From positions 1-64,000 of the forward strand of contig UQUV01000008.1 in NCBI GenBank assembly GCA_900544305.1: DNA of 64,000 bases. The letters are read 5' to 3'. This document shows positions 42,309 to 51,560 of the stretch, in pieces. This DNA comes from an uncultured Porphyromonadaceae bacterium. Its GTDB lineage: Bacteria > Bacteroidota > Bacteroidia > Bacteroidales > Muribaculaceae. How positions within the stretch are numbered: the first letter of the stretch is position 1; every line of letters starts with the position of its first letter. The notes under the pieces are model-generated. The model saw nothing but the letters and a program-made list of their open reading frames with translations. It made no database searches and was not told the DNA's origin. Both the position numbers and the translations under genes were made by a program.

Positions 42309-45300
42309 ATGAAGAAAACTTTCACAAGCATTGCGCTCGGACTGGCAGCCCTGTCGGCCGGTGCAACTACTCCGCTCTGGATGCGCGACGTGCAGATTTC
42401 GCCCGACGGCAGCCAGATTGTTTTCGCCTATAAGGGCGACATCTATAAAGTGGCGGCAGAAGGAGGACAAGCCGTGCGACTTACAACACAGAAATCCTAC
42501 GAAAGTTCTCCAATATGGTCGCCCGACGGCAAGCAGATAGCCTTTGCCAGCGACCGCCACGGCAACGCCGACATCTTCGTCATGCCGGCAGAAGGAGGAC
42601 CGGCCACACGTCTCACCCGCCATTCGGCAAGCGAAACACCATGGGCATTCTCCAACGACGGCAAAAAAGTGCTGTTCTCAGCATCCATTCAGGACCCGGC
42701 AACCAGCGCACTTTTCCCGACAGGAGCCATGACCGAGCTCTACAGCGTGGCTTTGGACGGAGGCAAAGTGAAACAGGTACTCGGTACTCCGGCTGAAATG
42801 GTCAATTTCGACAAATCGGGCAACACGATGCTCTATCAGGACCGCAAAGGCTTCGAGGACGAATGGCGCAAACACCACACATCGTCCATCACACGCGACA
42901 TCTGGATGCTCGACGTAGCAACCGGCAAGCAGACGAACCTCACCAACCGTCCGGGCGAAGACCGCAACCCGGTATTTGCAGCCGACGGAAAAACAGTCTA
43001 CTTCCTCAGCGAACGCAACGGAGGCTCGATGAACGTTTATTCATTCCCGCTGAATGCTCCAGAAAAGGCAACAGCCGTTACGGCATTCTCCACTCACCCG
43101 GTACGCTTCCTCTCCGTAGCTGAAAACGGCAAGCTCTGCTTCACCTACGACGGTGCCATCTACACACAGGCCAATGGAAGCACACCGAAAATGGTAGAAA
43201 TCGATGTGGTGGCCGACGATGAAAACATTCCGGTATCCCTCGCCTATACACGCGGCGCAACAAGCGCATCCGTATCGCCGAATGGCGAACAGGTAGCGTT
43301 CGTGGTCCGCGGCAACGTGTTTGTCACTTCGGTGGAATACGGAACAACGAAACAGATTTCCTACACTCCGGAAGCGGAAACCGGCGTTGACTTCGGCACG
43401 GACAACCGCTCGCTTGTCTACGCCAGCGAACGCGACGGTGCATGGAACCTTTATATGGCAAAAATTCTCCGCGACGACGACCTCAACTTCCCGAATGCTA
43501 CGCTGATTGAAGAAATGGCTATCTTCCCTGCCGACAGCATCAACCGCGAAGTTCCGAAATTCTCGCCCGACGGCAAGGAAATCGCCTATATCGAAAACGA
43601 CACAAAACTGATGGTCTACAATACGGAAAGCAAGACCGTGCGCCAGGTAACCGACGGCTCGCTCTGGTACAGTGGAGCTTTCAACTATGAATGGTCGCCC
43701 GACGGCAAATGGTTCACGCTCGAAATCATCGGCAACGGCCACGACCCGTATTCCGACATCGCCATCGTGAATGCCGACGGCAAGAGCCAGCCGGTGAACA
43801 TCACCAACAGCGGTTACTTTAACATGATGCCGCACTGGGTGCTCGACGGCAACGCTATCCTGTTCATGACCGACCGCTACGGTATGCGCAGCCACGCTTC
43901 ATGGGGTTCGCTCAACGACGTGATGCTCGTATTCCTCAACCAGGACGCTTTCGACAAATACCGCCTGAACAAGGAGGACTACGAACTCCTGAAGGAACTG
44001 GAAAAGGAACAGGCCAACGCCAAGAAGGCTGCCGACGAAAAGGCTGACAAGAAAAACAAAAAGAAAAAAGACAAAAAGAAGGATGAGGCCGAAGAAGAAG
44101 AATCAAACGACATTAAAGTGGAACTCGACGGTATTGAGGACCGCATCGTTCGTGTCACTCCGAATTCTTCCGACATTGCCGATGCCATTATCGACAAGGA
44201 CGGCGAAGCGCTGTTCTATCTGTCGGCTTTCGAAGGCGGCTACGACCTTTGGAAACATGACCTCCGCGAAAAGGAAACAAGCCTGTTGAAAAAACTCGAC
44301 ACTTCATGGGCAGGCCTTCAGTTGGACAAGGACGGCGACAACCTCTTCATCCTCGGCAGCACATTCCAGAAAATGGGCATAGCCGGCGAAAAGTTGGAAC
44401 GCATCAGCTATAATGCAGATATGGATCTTGACCTGGCAAAAGAACGCGAATACATGTTCGACCACGTCTGCCGTCAGGAAGACCGCTACTTCTACAACAA
44501 GGGAATGCACGGCGTAAACTGGAAACAGATGACAGCCGACTACCGCAAATTCCTGCCGCACATCAACAACAACTACGATTTCGCCGAACTGTTGAGCGAA
44601 ATGCTGGGCGAACTGAACGTGTCGCACACCGGCGGTCGCTTCCGTCCGAGCCCATCGGGCGACGCTACGGCCAACCTCGGTCTGCTCTACAACTGGAACT
44701 ACACAGGCGAAGGCGTGGAAGTGGCTGAAATCGTGGAATACGGACCGTTCGACCGCGCAACTACAAAGGTTAAACCGGGTTGCATCATCGAACGCATCAA
44801 CGGCAAGGACGTTACATGCAACACCGACCTCTATACCCTGCTCGACATGCAGGCCGACACAAAGACACTCGTTTCATTCTGTAATCCGGAAACCGGCGAA
44901 CGCTGGGACGAAGTGGTGAAACCTATCAGCAATGGAGAGTTCAGCAGCCTGCTCTACAACCGTTGGGTGAAACAGCGTGCTGCCGACGTTGAAAAATGGT
45001 CAAACGGCCGTTTGGGCTATGTTCACATCGAATCGATGGACGATGCAAGCTTCCGTACCGTTTATTCCGACCTACTCGGCAAATATTATAAATGTGAAGG
45101 TGTAGTCATCGACACCCGCTTCAACGGTGGCGGCCGTCTGCATGAAGACATCGAAGTGCTGTTCAGCGGTGAGAAATACCTCACTCAGGAAATCCGCGGA
45201 CGTGATGCCTGCGACATGCCGAGCCGCCGCTGGAACAAGCCGTCAATCATGGTACAGTGTGAAGCCAACTACTCCAATGCCCACGGCACACCTTGGGTTT

Positions 45301-45569
45301 ACAAATACAAGAAAATAGGCAAGCTCGTCGGTGCACCCGTTCCGGGCACAATGACCAGCGTTTCATGGGAACGCCTGCAAGATCCGAGCCTGATTTTCGG
45401 TATTCCGGTTATCGGCTACCGCACTGCTGAAGGCACATACCTTGAAAACAGCGAGTTGCAGCCGGATATCCCAGTGCTGAACGCACCGGAAACAATCGTT
45501 ACCGGCGAAGACACTCAGCTCCGCACAGCAGTAGAAGAACTGTTGAAAGAAATCGACAGCAAAAAGTAA
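42309..45569 (+). CDS. Tricorn-like protease (S41 family)
   Basis: The 1086-residue protein has a signal peptide (MKKTFTSIALGLAALSAGAT). Residues 25-560 form WD40-like TolB/tricorn propeller repeats (DVQISPDGSQIVFAYKGDIY, IWSPDGKQIAFASDRHGNAD, RNPVFAADGKTVYFLSERNG). A Lys/Glu-rich linker at about 570-600 follows, then the C1 domain with the Ser772-His773 pair (NVSHTGGR), a PDZ domain (about 790-875) and the C2 catalytic domain with VVIDTRFNGGG and the nucleophile Ser989 in EANYSNAHGTPW. The order matches archaeal tricorn protease. As an exported form it should degrade peptides in the periplasm. Confidence 0.88.
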   Translation: MKKTFTSIALGLAALSAGATTPLWMRDVQISPDGSQIVFAYKGDIYKVAAEGGQAVRLTTQKSYESSPIWSPDGKQIAFASDRHGNADIFVMPAEGGPATRLTRHSASETPWAFSNDGKKVLFSASIQDPATSALFPTGAMTELYSVALDGGKVKQVLGTPAEMVNFDKSGNTMLYQDRKGFEDEWRKHHTSSITRDIWMLDVATGKQTNLTNRPGEDRNPVFAADGKTVYFLSERNGGSMNVYSFPLNAPEKATAVTAFSTHPVRFLSVAENGKLCFTYDGAIYTQANGSTPKMVEIDVVADDENIPVSLAYTRGATSASVSPNGEQVAFVVRGNVFVTSVEYGTTKQISYTPEAETGVDFGTDNRSLVYASERDGAWNLYMAKILRDDDLNFPNATLIEEMAIFPADSINREVPKFSPDGKEIAYIENDTKLMVYNTESKTVRQVTDGSLWYSGAFNYEWSPDGKWFTLEIIGNGHDPYSDIAIVNADGKSQPVNITNSGYFNMMPHWVLDGNAILFMTDRYGMRSHASWGSLNDVMLVFLNQDAFDKYRLNKEDYELLKELEKEQANAKKAADEKADKKNKKKKDKKKDEAEEEESNDIKVELDGIEDRIVRVTPNSSDIADAIIDKDGEALFYLSAFEGGYDLWKHDLREKETSLLKKLDTSWAGLQLDKDGDNLFILGSTFQKMGIAGEKLERISYNADMDLDLAKEREYMFDHVCRQEDRYFYNKGMHGVNWKQMTADYRKFLPHINNNYDFAELLSEMLGELNVSHTGGRFRPSPSGDATANLGLLYNWNYTGEGVEVAEIVEYGPFDRATTKVKPGCIIERINGKDVTCNTDLYTLLDMQADTKTLVSFCNPETGERWDEVVKPISNGEFSSLLYNRWVKQRAADVEKWSNGRLGYVHIESMDDASFRTVYSDLLGKYYKCEGVVIDTRFNGGGRLHEDIEVLFSGEKYLTQEIRGRDACDMPSRRWNKPSIMVQCEANYSNAHGTPWVYKYKKIGKLVGAPVPGTMTSVSWERLQDPSLIFGIPVIGYRTAEGTYLENSELQPDIPVLNAPETIVTGEDTQLRTAVEELLKEIDSKK

Positions 45570-45597
45570 GCACACGGCAAATATCCGTATAAGTCTA

Positions 45598-45634
45598 CGG
45601 CGGCACGGTCACTCGACCCTGCCGCCGTTTTTTT
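45598..45634 (+). terminator. Terminator of the SDR-tricorn unit
   Basis: CGGCGGCA (45598-45605) and TGCCGCCG (45620-45627) followed by seven T residues. Confidence 0.8.
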
Positions 45635-45656
45635 AACCCAAAACGGTCATTAGACC
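45633..45656 (+). repeat. Solo copy of the repeat-element end motif
   Basis: TTAACCCAAAACGGTCATTA matches the ends of the palindromic element at 17973-18192 (which read TTAACCAAAAACGATCATTA and TTAAACCCAAATCGGTTATT). Confidence 0.55.
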
Positions 45657-45688
45657 TAAATCCAAACCGAACCTTAAAAAAACATTTC

Positions 45689-45727
45689 ACTTGACCTACA
45701 GAATGAGTCAAGTTTTATATACTTTTG
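45689..45727 (+). promoter_or_regulatory. WYL regulator promoter with overlapping palindrome
   Basis: ACTTGAC (45689-45695) and GTCAAGT (45707-45713) form a 7-base inverted repeat just upstream of TACTTTTG (45720-45727). The repeat covers the region where -33 contacts would be, a good site for autoregulation by the WYL protein; this is inference. Confidence 0.5.
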
Positions 45728-45754
45728 CCTGCAACCGACAAAACAAGCAGAAAC

Positions 45755-46666
45755 ATGACGACACTGGAAAAATATGTTTGGATTGTAAGCACCCTGTATC
45801 GTGCCGGCGACAGAGGCCTGTCGCTGAAAGAACTCAACGAAAAATGGATGCACGACGAGAATGTCAGCAACGGCGAACCGCTGCCCCGACAAACGTTTGA
45901 CCGCTGGAAAGGCAACATACTGATGAGCCTGGGAGTGGACATCGACTGCCGGCGTAAAGGCGGCTACCGCTACTATATATCCAATCCCGACAGCCTGAAA
46001 AGCGGAGAGCTGAGCCGCTGGCTGCTCGACACATTTGCCACAGCCAATTCGCTTTCGCACAGCACCGTGCTGAAAGACCGCATACTCGTGGATGACGTGC
46101 CGTCGAGCCACGACTTCCTGACCGACATCATTACGGCCATGAACGAAAACCGCATCATAGAGATAACCCACCAGAGCTTCCACCGCGAAACTCCCGGCAC
46201 TTTTCCCGTAGCCCCCTACTGCCTGCGAATGTTCCAACGCCGCTGGTATCTGCTGGGAAAAAGCATCAACGACGAGCGAATCCGCCTTTACGGACTCGAC
46301 CGCGTGATGAAGGTGGAAACGACCGACGACACATTCACGCTGCCCGAAGATTTCGATGCCAAGGATTATTTCGCCAACTCGTTCGGAGTTATTGTGGGTG
46401 TCGACATTCCGGTGCAGCGCATTGTCATACGGGCAAAATCGCCGCACCAGTACTACCTGCGCACCTTGCCCCTTCACAAATCCCAAAAGGAGCTTGCGGC
46501 CAACAGCGACTATGCCGATTTTGAACTGGAGCTCCGCCCCACCTACGACTTCTGCATGGAGCTTCTCCGTGCCGGCGACATGATAGAAGTTTTGGAGCCC
46601 GAATCCCTCCGCCACGAAATGTACACCCTGGCGAAAAACATCTGCGATATTTACCGAAAGGACTGA
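45755..46666 (+). CDS. WYL-domain transcriptional regulator
   Basis: The 303-residue protein from MTTLEKYVWIVSTLYRAGDRG starts with a helix-turn-helix (GLSLKELNEKW, RQTFDRWKGNILMSLG) and has a WYL domain (about residues 105-210: EITHQSFHRE, APYCLRMFQRRWYLLGKS, RIRLYGLDRVMKVE) and a C-terminal WCX-like part. WYL proteins sense ligands, often nucleic-acid-derived, and regulate DNA-damage or defence genes. The promoter contains an inverted repeat. Neighbours do not suggest the regulon. Confidence 0.87.
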   Translation: MTTLEKYVWIVSTLYRAGDRGLSLKELNEKWMHDENVSNGEPLPRQTFDRWKGNILMSLGVDIDCRRKGGYRYYISNPDSLKSGELSRWLLDTFATANSLSHSTVLKDRILVDDVPSSHDFLTDIITAMNENRIIEITHQSFHRETPGTFPVAPYCLRMFQRRWYLLGKSINDERIRLYGLDRVMKVETTDDTFTLPEDFDAKDYFANSFGVIVGVDIPVQRIVIRAKSPHQYYLRTLPLHKSQKELAANSDYADFELELRPTYDFCMELLRAGDMIEVLEPESLRHEMYTLAKNICDIYRKD

Positions 46667-46685
46667 AAACACACCCCACATACAC

Positions 46686-46722
46686 AACGGCGGCGAGGTT
46701 GACATTACCCCGCCGCCGCTTG
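46686..46722. terminator. Hairpin between convergent WYL and apbE genes
   Basis: CGGCGGCG and CCGCCGCCG pair across about 14 bases. T runs are weak on both sides, so terminator strength is uncertain. Confidence 0.5.
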
Positions 46723-46742
46723 CTATTCATATACAGTCAACG

Positions 46743-47774
46743 CTATTCCACCAATTTCCGGAAGCGTTCGTTTTGCCAGATTTTATGCTTGCCGCTGCTG
46801 TCGGCAAGAATCAGCATCACGGCGAGGGAATCGTTTTTCTCTATCAGTTTTTTCGACAGTTCAGAACCCATCACCATAAAGGCAGTGGCATAGGCATCGG
46901 CCGACATGCAGTCGGAAGCCACAACCGTCGCGCTCAGCACATCCGACTGGACAGGGCGGCCCGTGGCAGGACTGATGGTATGTGCATAGCGGCGGCCTTC
47001 GGCATCCACCTTATAGTTACGGTAATTTCCCGACGTGGCAATACCACAGCCGGAAACGGCTATCACCTCTGCCGACTCATGCACCACCGTATCGTTGGAA
47101 ACCACCGGCTTGTCGACGGACACATGCCACTTCTCTCCTTGCGGATTTTTTCCTTTCATTACGATTTCGCCGCCAATCTCCACCAGATAATTGTCTACAC
47201 CTTTGCGCTCCAGCATCCGTCCTACTTCATCACTGCCCATTCCTTTGGCAATAGCACTGAAATTAAACGTAATGCGACCGTCGTCCTTTACCATTCGGCC
47301 ATCCTTCAGACGAGTTTTCCCGATACCCACGAACTGCATGATGGAATCAACAGCGGCAGCATCAGGCAACTGTTCTGTCTTGTAGCCGAATCCCCAGGCA
47401 TTGACAAGCGGAGAAACGGTGGGGTCGAATGCTCCTTGGCTTTCCCGGTTGATTTCCACCGAACGCAGATACACCTTTCTCAAAAGCCCGTCGATCGAAT
47501 CAGTACGGTTCTCATTCAAGGCCGTCACAAGCGACTCCTTATTAAATGGCGACACACTCAGTTCCACCCGACGGAAAACCGCCAGTATGGAATCCGACAA
47601 ATCTGCATTGCCCCAATATTTAATATTGTACTCCGTGTTCCAAACCACACCCGACTGCTGAAACCACTTATCCTTTTCCGGCTTCAGCCAGAACAGCACA
47701 ACCAGTCCAACTATTCCGAAAAATGCCAGAACAAAAGCACGCCTGCGCTGTCTGTTTTCATTATTTGTTCTCAT
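46743..47774 (-). CDS. apbE: FAD:protein FMN transferase ApbE
   Basis: The 343-residue protein from MRTNNENRQRRRAFVLAFFG has one N-terminal membrane helix and a periplasmic ApbE domain: QGAFDPTVSPLVNAWGFG, FNFSAIAKGMGSDEV, VEIGGEIVMKGKN, YAHTISPATGRPV and the Mg-binding CMSADAYATAFMVMG. It attaches FMN from FAD to Thr residues of redox proteins such as Nqr/Rnf subunits. An upstream Met at 47822 lies in the -33 region of the promoter and is rejected. No lipobox is present. Confidence 0.9.
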   Translation of the reverse strand: MRTNNENRQRRRAFVLAFFGIVGLVVLFWLKPEKDKWFQQSGVVWNTEYNIKYWGNADLSDSILAVFRRVELSVSPFNKESLVTALNENRTDSIDGLLRKVYLRSVEINRESQGAFDPTVSPLVNAWGFGYKTEQLPDAAAVDSIMQFVGIGKTRLKDGRMVKDDGRITFNFSAIAKGMGSDEVGRMLERKGVDNYLVEIGGEIVMKGKNPQGEKWHVSVDKPVVSNDTVVHESAEVIAVSGCGIATSGNYRNYKVDAEGRRYAHTISPATGRPVQSDVLSATVVASDCMSADAYATAFMVMGSELSKKLIEKNDSLAVMLILADSSGKHKIWQNERFRKLVE

Positions 47775-47792
47775 ATGTATATAGCTTTTTAC

Positions 47793-47840
47793 AAATGTAG
47801 TGAAAGGCGAGAGCAGAGGCAAATGAAAACGGAGTTTTCA
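47793..47840 (-). promoter_or_regulatory. Promoter repeat, copy C (inverted), driving apbE
   Basis: Read on the minus strand: GAAAAC-TCC-GTTTTC (47840-47826), one base, TTTG (47824-47821), 20 bases, TACATTTG (47800-47793). The upstream part to about 47872 (GATGCGGCTCGGCATAGTCA on the minus strand) matches copy B at 38785-38805. Confidence 0.75.
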
Positions 47841-47994
47841 GATTTGACTATGCCGAGCCGCATCCTATATGTTACAAATATATGAAAAAAACCGAATTTT
47901 ATCCCTACAAAATTTGTCACGTAAAGAATTATTGATATATTTACGATAAATTCAAACAAACAAGAATATACTTATTTCAAAAAATTATCGAACT

Positions 47995-48570
47995 ATGAAC
48001 AAAACTTACGTATTTTTCGCTGACGGATTCGAAGAAATTGAAGCGATTGGAACAGTTGACATTCTTCGCCGTGCAGGCATGGACGTAACAACCGTTTCTG
48101 TGAAAGACACTCATGAAGTAACCGGAGCCCACAATGTAACAATCAAGGCCGACGCCCTTCTGCAGGACGTTACCCTCGACAATGCCGAATGGCTCATTCT
48201 GCCGGGCGGTATGCCGGGAGCTGAAAATCTCCATAACTGCCAGCCGTTGCAGGAACTTTTGAAAGCCCAAAATGCAAAGAAAGGCAAAATTGCAGCCATC
48301 TGCGCATCGCCTGCCGTCGTATTGGGACAGCTCGGACTGATTGAAGGCAAACGCGCCACTTGCTATCCGGGATTTGAAAAACTCTGCACAGGTGCAAAAA
48401 TGGAAGACGCCCGCTGCGTGACAGAAGACAATATCGTGACAGCCAACGGACCGTCGTCAGTTACAAACATGTGCTACGCCATCATCACCATTTCAAAAGG
48501 CAAACAAACTGCCAACGAGGTTATGACCGGCATGCTCATCTATCCGAAACAGCAACCCTATTATTTTTAA
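47995..48570 (+). CDS. DJ-1/PfpI family protein
   Basis: The 191-residue cytoplasmic protein has the DJ-1 signatures VFFADGFEEIEAIGTVDILR (with the conserved Glu), WLILPGGMPGAENL and the nucleophile elbow AAICASPAVVLGQLGL (Cys). It ends ITISKGKQTANEVMTGMLIY, as in YajL/DJ-1. Proposed activities are glyoxalase III and repair of glycated molecules. Single gene with its own terminator. Confidence 0.9.
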   Translation: MNKTYVFFADGFEEIEAIGTVDILRRAGMDVTTVSVKDTHEVTGAHNVTIKADALLQDVTLDNAEWLILPGGMPGAENLHNCQPLQELLKAQNAKKGKIAAICASPAVVLGQLGLIEGKRATCYPGFEKLCTGAKMEDARCVTEDNIVTANGPSSVTNMCYAIITISKGKQTANEVMTGMLIYPKQQPYYF

Positions 48571-48591
48571 TAAAAAAGCCCAGTAAAAAAG

Positions 48592-48633
48592 ACAATGTCC
48601 GACCGTCACCCGATGGCCGGACATTGTTTTTTT
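48592..48633 (+). terminator. Terminator of the DJ-1 gene
   Basis: ACAATGTCCG (48592-48601) and CGGACATTGT (48618-48627) with a T run to 48633. Confidence 0.85.
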
Positions 48634-48676
48634 AGGGTTTTTCGTACAGGAAATTGGCTGATACAAAATATTCCGC

Positions 48677-48684
48677 TACTTTTG
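48677..48684 (+). promoter_or_regulatory. -7 box before the DUF4105 gene
   Basis: TACTTTTG; ATTG at 48653-48656 stands at the right distance for -33. Confidence 0.55.
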
Positions 48685-48709
48685 AAGCCGAAAAAAGAAC
48701 TGACTACGT

Positions 48710-49903
48710 ATGAAACAACGATATTTGATTGCACTGCTGCTTGCTTTTGTCGCTACGTTTGCCGCCAAAGCGCAGATTTTCAATGATTCCACCTTCCGTG
48801 TAAGCATCATCACCTGCTACCCGGGACAACAGGTATATGCCCTCTACGGACACACCGCTATCCGCATACAGAACGGTGACAGAGACATGGCCTACAATTT
48901 TGGAATGTTTTCATTCAACAAGCCGAACTTCATATACCGCTTTGTCAAAGGCGAAACCGACTATGCACTCGGAAGCTATCCGTTTGTCTATTTCATGCCG
49001 GAATACATCCAACGAAATTCCAAGGTAGTGGAACAGGTGCTGAACATTGACAACAACCAGGCTCGCGCCCTGTATGAAAAACTGGAATATCTCGCGCTGC
49101 CGGAAAACCGCGAATATCGCTACAACTACGTGCTCGACAACTGCGCCACCCGTCCACGCGACCTGGTAGAAGAAGCCGTGGGAGGAATCAACTATCCCGT
49201 TCCTGCCGACACGACACTGACGTTCCGCGACATCATGTGCCAGTACAGCCCCAACTATCCGTGGTATCAGTTCGGCATTGACCTGGCTCTCGGCTCCGGC
49301 ATCGACTATCGTCTTGATGCCCGCAAGCAGATGTTTGCCCCAATCTATCTGATGACAGCCTTCGAAGGTGCCACCTACACCGACGCCAACGGCAACACTG
49401 TGCCGCTCGTAGCTGCCACCAACGTGCTTTACAACGGAAGCGAGTCGCCGGTTCTGCCGCCGACACCGTGGTACATGACTCCGCTTTTCCTTTCCTGGCT
49501 GCTCCTGGCCATCTTCCTGCTCGTCAGCATCCACGACCAACGCCGGAAAAAAGTCACCCGTTGGATTGACTTTATATGGTTCACAATCACAGGATTAACC
49601 GGATGCCTGTTATTTTTCCTCATCTTCGTTTCCGTGCACGAAGCCACTTCCCCCAACTATTTGGGCTACTGGCTGAATCCTTTATGTTTTATAGCATCTA
49701 TAACAATTTGGATAAATTCTTGCCGAAAGTGGCTATATTCCTACCATTTTATTAACTTTGCAGTCGTTTTAGTCCTGCTTGCCACCTGGTGGCTGAATCC
49801 GCAAACGGCAAATGCGGCATTTTTCCCGCTGATGCTCTGCACGATTCTACGCTCGGCTAACTATTTGATAATCTATAAAAGATGCGAAAAAAGGAACAAG
49901 TAA
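48710..49903 (+). CDS. DUF4105 (Lnb N-terminal periplasmic domain) membrane protein
   Basis: The 397-residue protein has a signal peptide (MKQRYLIALLLAFVATFAAKA) and a periplasmic domain with VSIITCYPGQQVYALYGHTA, YNFGMFSF, FVKGETDYALGSY and RYNYVLDNCATRPRDLV. The His in YGHTA and the Cys in DNCATRP are the conserved residues of this NlpC/P60-like family. From about residue 250 there are five hydrophobic segments ending in a basic cytoplasmic tail. Function in Bacteroidales is unknown; the Lnb name comes from a lipoprotein transacylase context in other bacteria. It overlaps the next gene by 22 bases. Confidence 0.8.
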   Translation: MKQRYLIALLLAFVATFAAKAQIFNDSTFRVSIITCYPGQQVYALYGHTAIRIQNGDRDMAYNFGMFSFNKPNFIYRFVKGETDYALGSYPFVYFMPEYIQRNSKVVEQVLNIDNNQARALYEKLEYLALPENREYRYNYVLDNCATRPRDLVEEAVGGINYPVPADTTLTFRDIMCQYSPNYPWYQFGIDLALGSGIDYRLDARKQMFAPIYLMTAFEGATYTDANGNTVPLVAATNVLYNGSESPVLPPTPWYMTPLFLSWLLLAIFLLVSIHDQRRKKVTRWIDFIWFTITGLTGCLLFFLIFVSVHEATSPNYLGYWLNPLCFIASITIWINSCRKWLYSYHFINFAVVLVLLATWWLNPQTANAAFFPLMLCTILRSANYLIIYKRCEKRNK

Positions 49904-51468
49904 ACCGACTCATTACCTCAATGATTTTCTCGCTGGTTGCCATCTCTGCCCTGTCGCAGAGCAACAACGAGCGACCTACTCTCATTGTCGGCATTACTAT
50001 CGACCAGCTTCGCAACGACTACCTCGAACTGCTTCAGGACAAATTCGGTAACGACGGATTCAAGCGCCTGATGCGTGAAGGCGTATATATCGAAAACGCC
50101 GTATTCAATGTCAGCTCGCTCGACAAGGTTTCGGCATCGGCAATCCTTTACACAGGCACAACGCCGAACATCAACGGAATCAGCGGCGCAACTCTCTACA
50201 AAGACGGAAAAATCGAGGAAACGCTCCACGACCCGAAATATATCGGCAATACTACCGACGCCACCTATTCGCCTATGGCGCTGAAGGTTTCAACCATCAG
50301 CGACGAGGTAAGAATGGACAACAACGGCATCGGCTATGTCTATTCCGTTGCACCCGATGCCCAACAGGCCATCATCATTGCCGGCCATGCCGCCAACGGT
50401 GCATTCTGGATTAATGACGACAACGGGAAATGGGCTTCCAGCACTTTCTACAAGGAGTTTCCGGCTGCGGTACAGAACCGCAACTTCATCCGTCAGCTGT
50501 CGTCACGCATCGACACGCTGAAATGGACTCCGCTGCTGAAAACCGAAGAGTACCGCGACATTGCTCTCCATCGCACATTCTATCCGTTCAAATATACATT
50601 CGACGGAGAAAACAGATATCAGAAATTCAAAAAGTCGGCACTTGTCAACGAAGAAGTAACCTCTGTGGCTATCAGCTGCATCGAGGAGCTGCGCCTCGGA
50701 CGACGTGCGGCTGTCGACATGATAAACGTGGCCTATACGGCTGAGCCTTACAGCTACGCTATTGACAGCGACAACCGTATCGAATTGCAGGACAAGTACC
50801 TGCGCCTCGACCGCGAGTTGGCTAAACTTTTTGCATCCATCGACAAGGCTGTCGGACGCAACGCCTTTATCTTTGTTTCGTCGACAGGCTATTTCGACAA
50901 TACTTACGCTACAGAACCCCGTTTCAATATTCCGACAGGCGAGTTTTCACCAAAACGCGCCGTTTCGCTGCTCAACATGTACCTGATGGCAATTTACGGC
51001 AACGGAAACTGGGTGAACGGCTACTACAACGAACAATTTTTCCTCAACGACAAGCTCGCCAAGGAAAAGAACATACCTATCGAAGAACTTCGCGAAAAGT
51101 CAGGCGACTTCCTGCGCCGCATGTCGGGTATCAGCAAAGCCTATACTTTCGACGAAATTCTCAACAATCCGGTCAACGATGCGCTGGTCAAGCTGAACCA
51201 TACGGTTTATGCTCAGACGGCAGGCGACGTTTATATAGAAATTACTCCAGGATGGTCGGTGAACGACGACGTGAACGAAACATCGGAAAACCAAACCAAA
51301 TACGTGCGCAACAATGCTTTTGCCGCACCGATGTTCATCATGGCGCCCAATATCACCGCCGAGAAAATCACAATACCGGTCGACGCTACACTCCTAGCTC
51401 CGACCGTTTCAAGAATATTGCGCATCCGCTCTCCCAATGCTGCCGCAAGGGTACCGCTTTCCCTTTAA
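49882..51468 (+). CDS. Alkaline-phosphatase-superfamily protein with most metal ligands missing (predicted pseudoenzyme)
   Basis: The 528-residue exported protein aligns with PafA-type phosphatases: TLIVGITIDQLRNDYLEL (Asp41, first metal ligand), GFKRLMREGVYIENA, a Ser84 at the nucleophile place (DKVSASAILYTGTTP), DKYLRLDRELAKLFASIDKAVG and LLAPTVSRILRIRSPN at the end. The DxxGH ligand pair reads DSDNR (295-299) and the TADH pair reads STGYF (334-338); the last His ligand is also absent. Catalysis by the usual two-metal route looks impossible. ATG 49921 (MIFSLVAISALSQ) is an alternative start without the 22-base overlap. Confidence 0.72.
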   Translation: MRKKEQVNRLITSMIFSLVAISALSQSNNERPTLIVGITIDQLRNDYLELLQDKFGNDGFKRLMREGVYIENAVFNVSSLDKVSASAILYTGTTPNINGISGATLYKDGKIEETLHDPKYIGNTTDATYSPMALKVSTISDEVRMDNNGIGYVYSVAPDAQQAIIIAGHAANGAFWINDDNGKWASSTFYKEFPAAVQNRNFIRQLSSRIDTLKWTPLLKTEEYRDIALHRTFYPFKYTFDGENRYQKFKKSALVNEEVTSVAISCIEELRLGRRAAVDMINVAYTAEPYSYAIDSDNRIELQDKYLRLDRELAKLFASIDKAVGRNAFIFVSSTGYFDNTYATEPRFNIPTGEFSPKRAVSLLNMYLMAIYGNGNWVNGYYNEQFFLNDKLAKEKNIPIEELREKSGDFLRRMSGISKAYTFDEILNNPVNDALVKLNHTVYAQTAGDVYIEITPGWSVNDDVNETSENQTKYVRNNAFAAPMFIMAPNITAEKITIPVDATLLAPTVSRILRIRSPNAAARVPLSL

Positions 51469-51560
51469 TCCAAAAGGGAACGGACAAAACACACGCCTCG
51501 GCGTGATGCGAATCATTCAATCTTATTATCAATTCTTGAAAAAATAAAAAATCAAATATT

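Noticed and set aside
43980..44115. Lys/Glu-rich segment of the tricorn-like gene as a repeat or insertion
   Set aside because: It sits at the propeller/C1 boundary where a flexible linker is expected and the frame is intact.
47775..47822. Upstream Met for apbE
   Set aside because: It falls in the -33 to -7 region of promoter copy C, so it cannot be on the mRNA.
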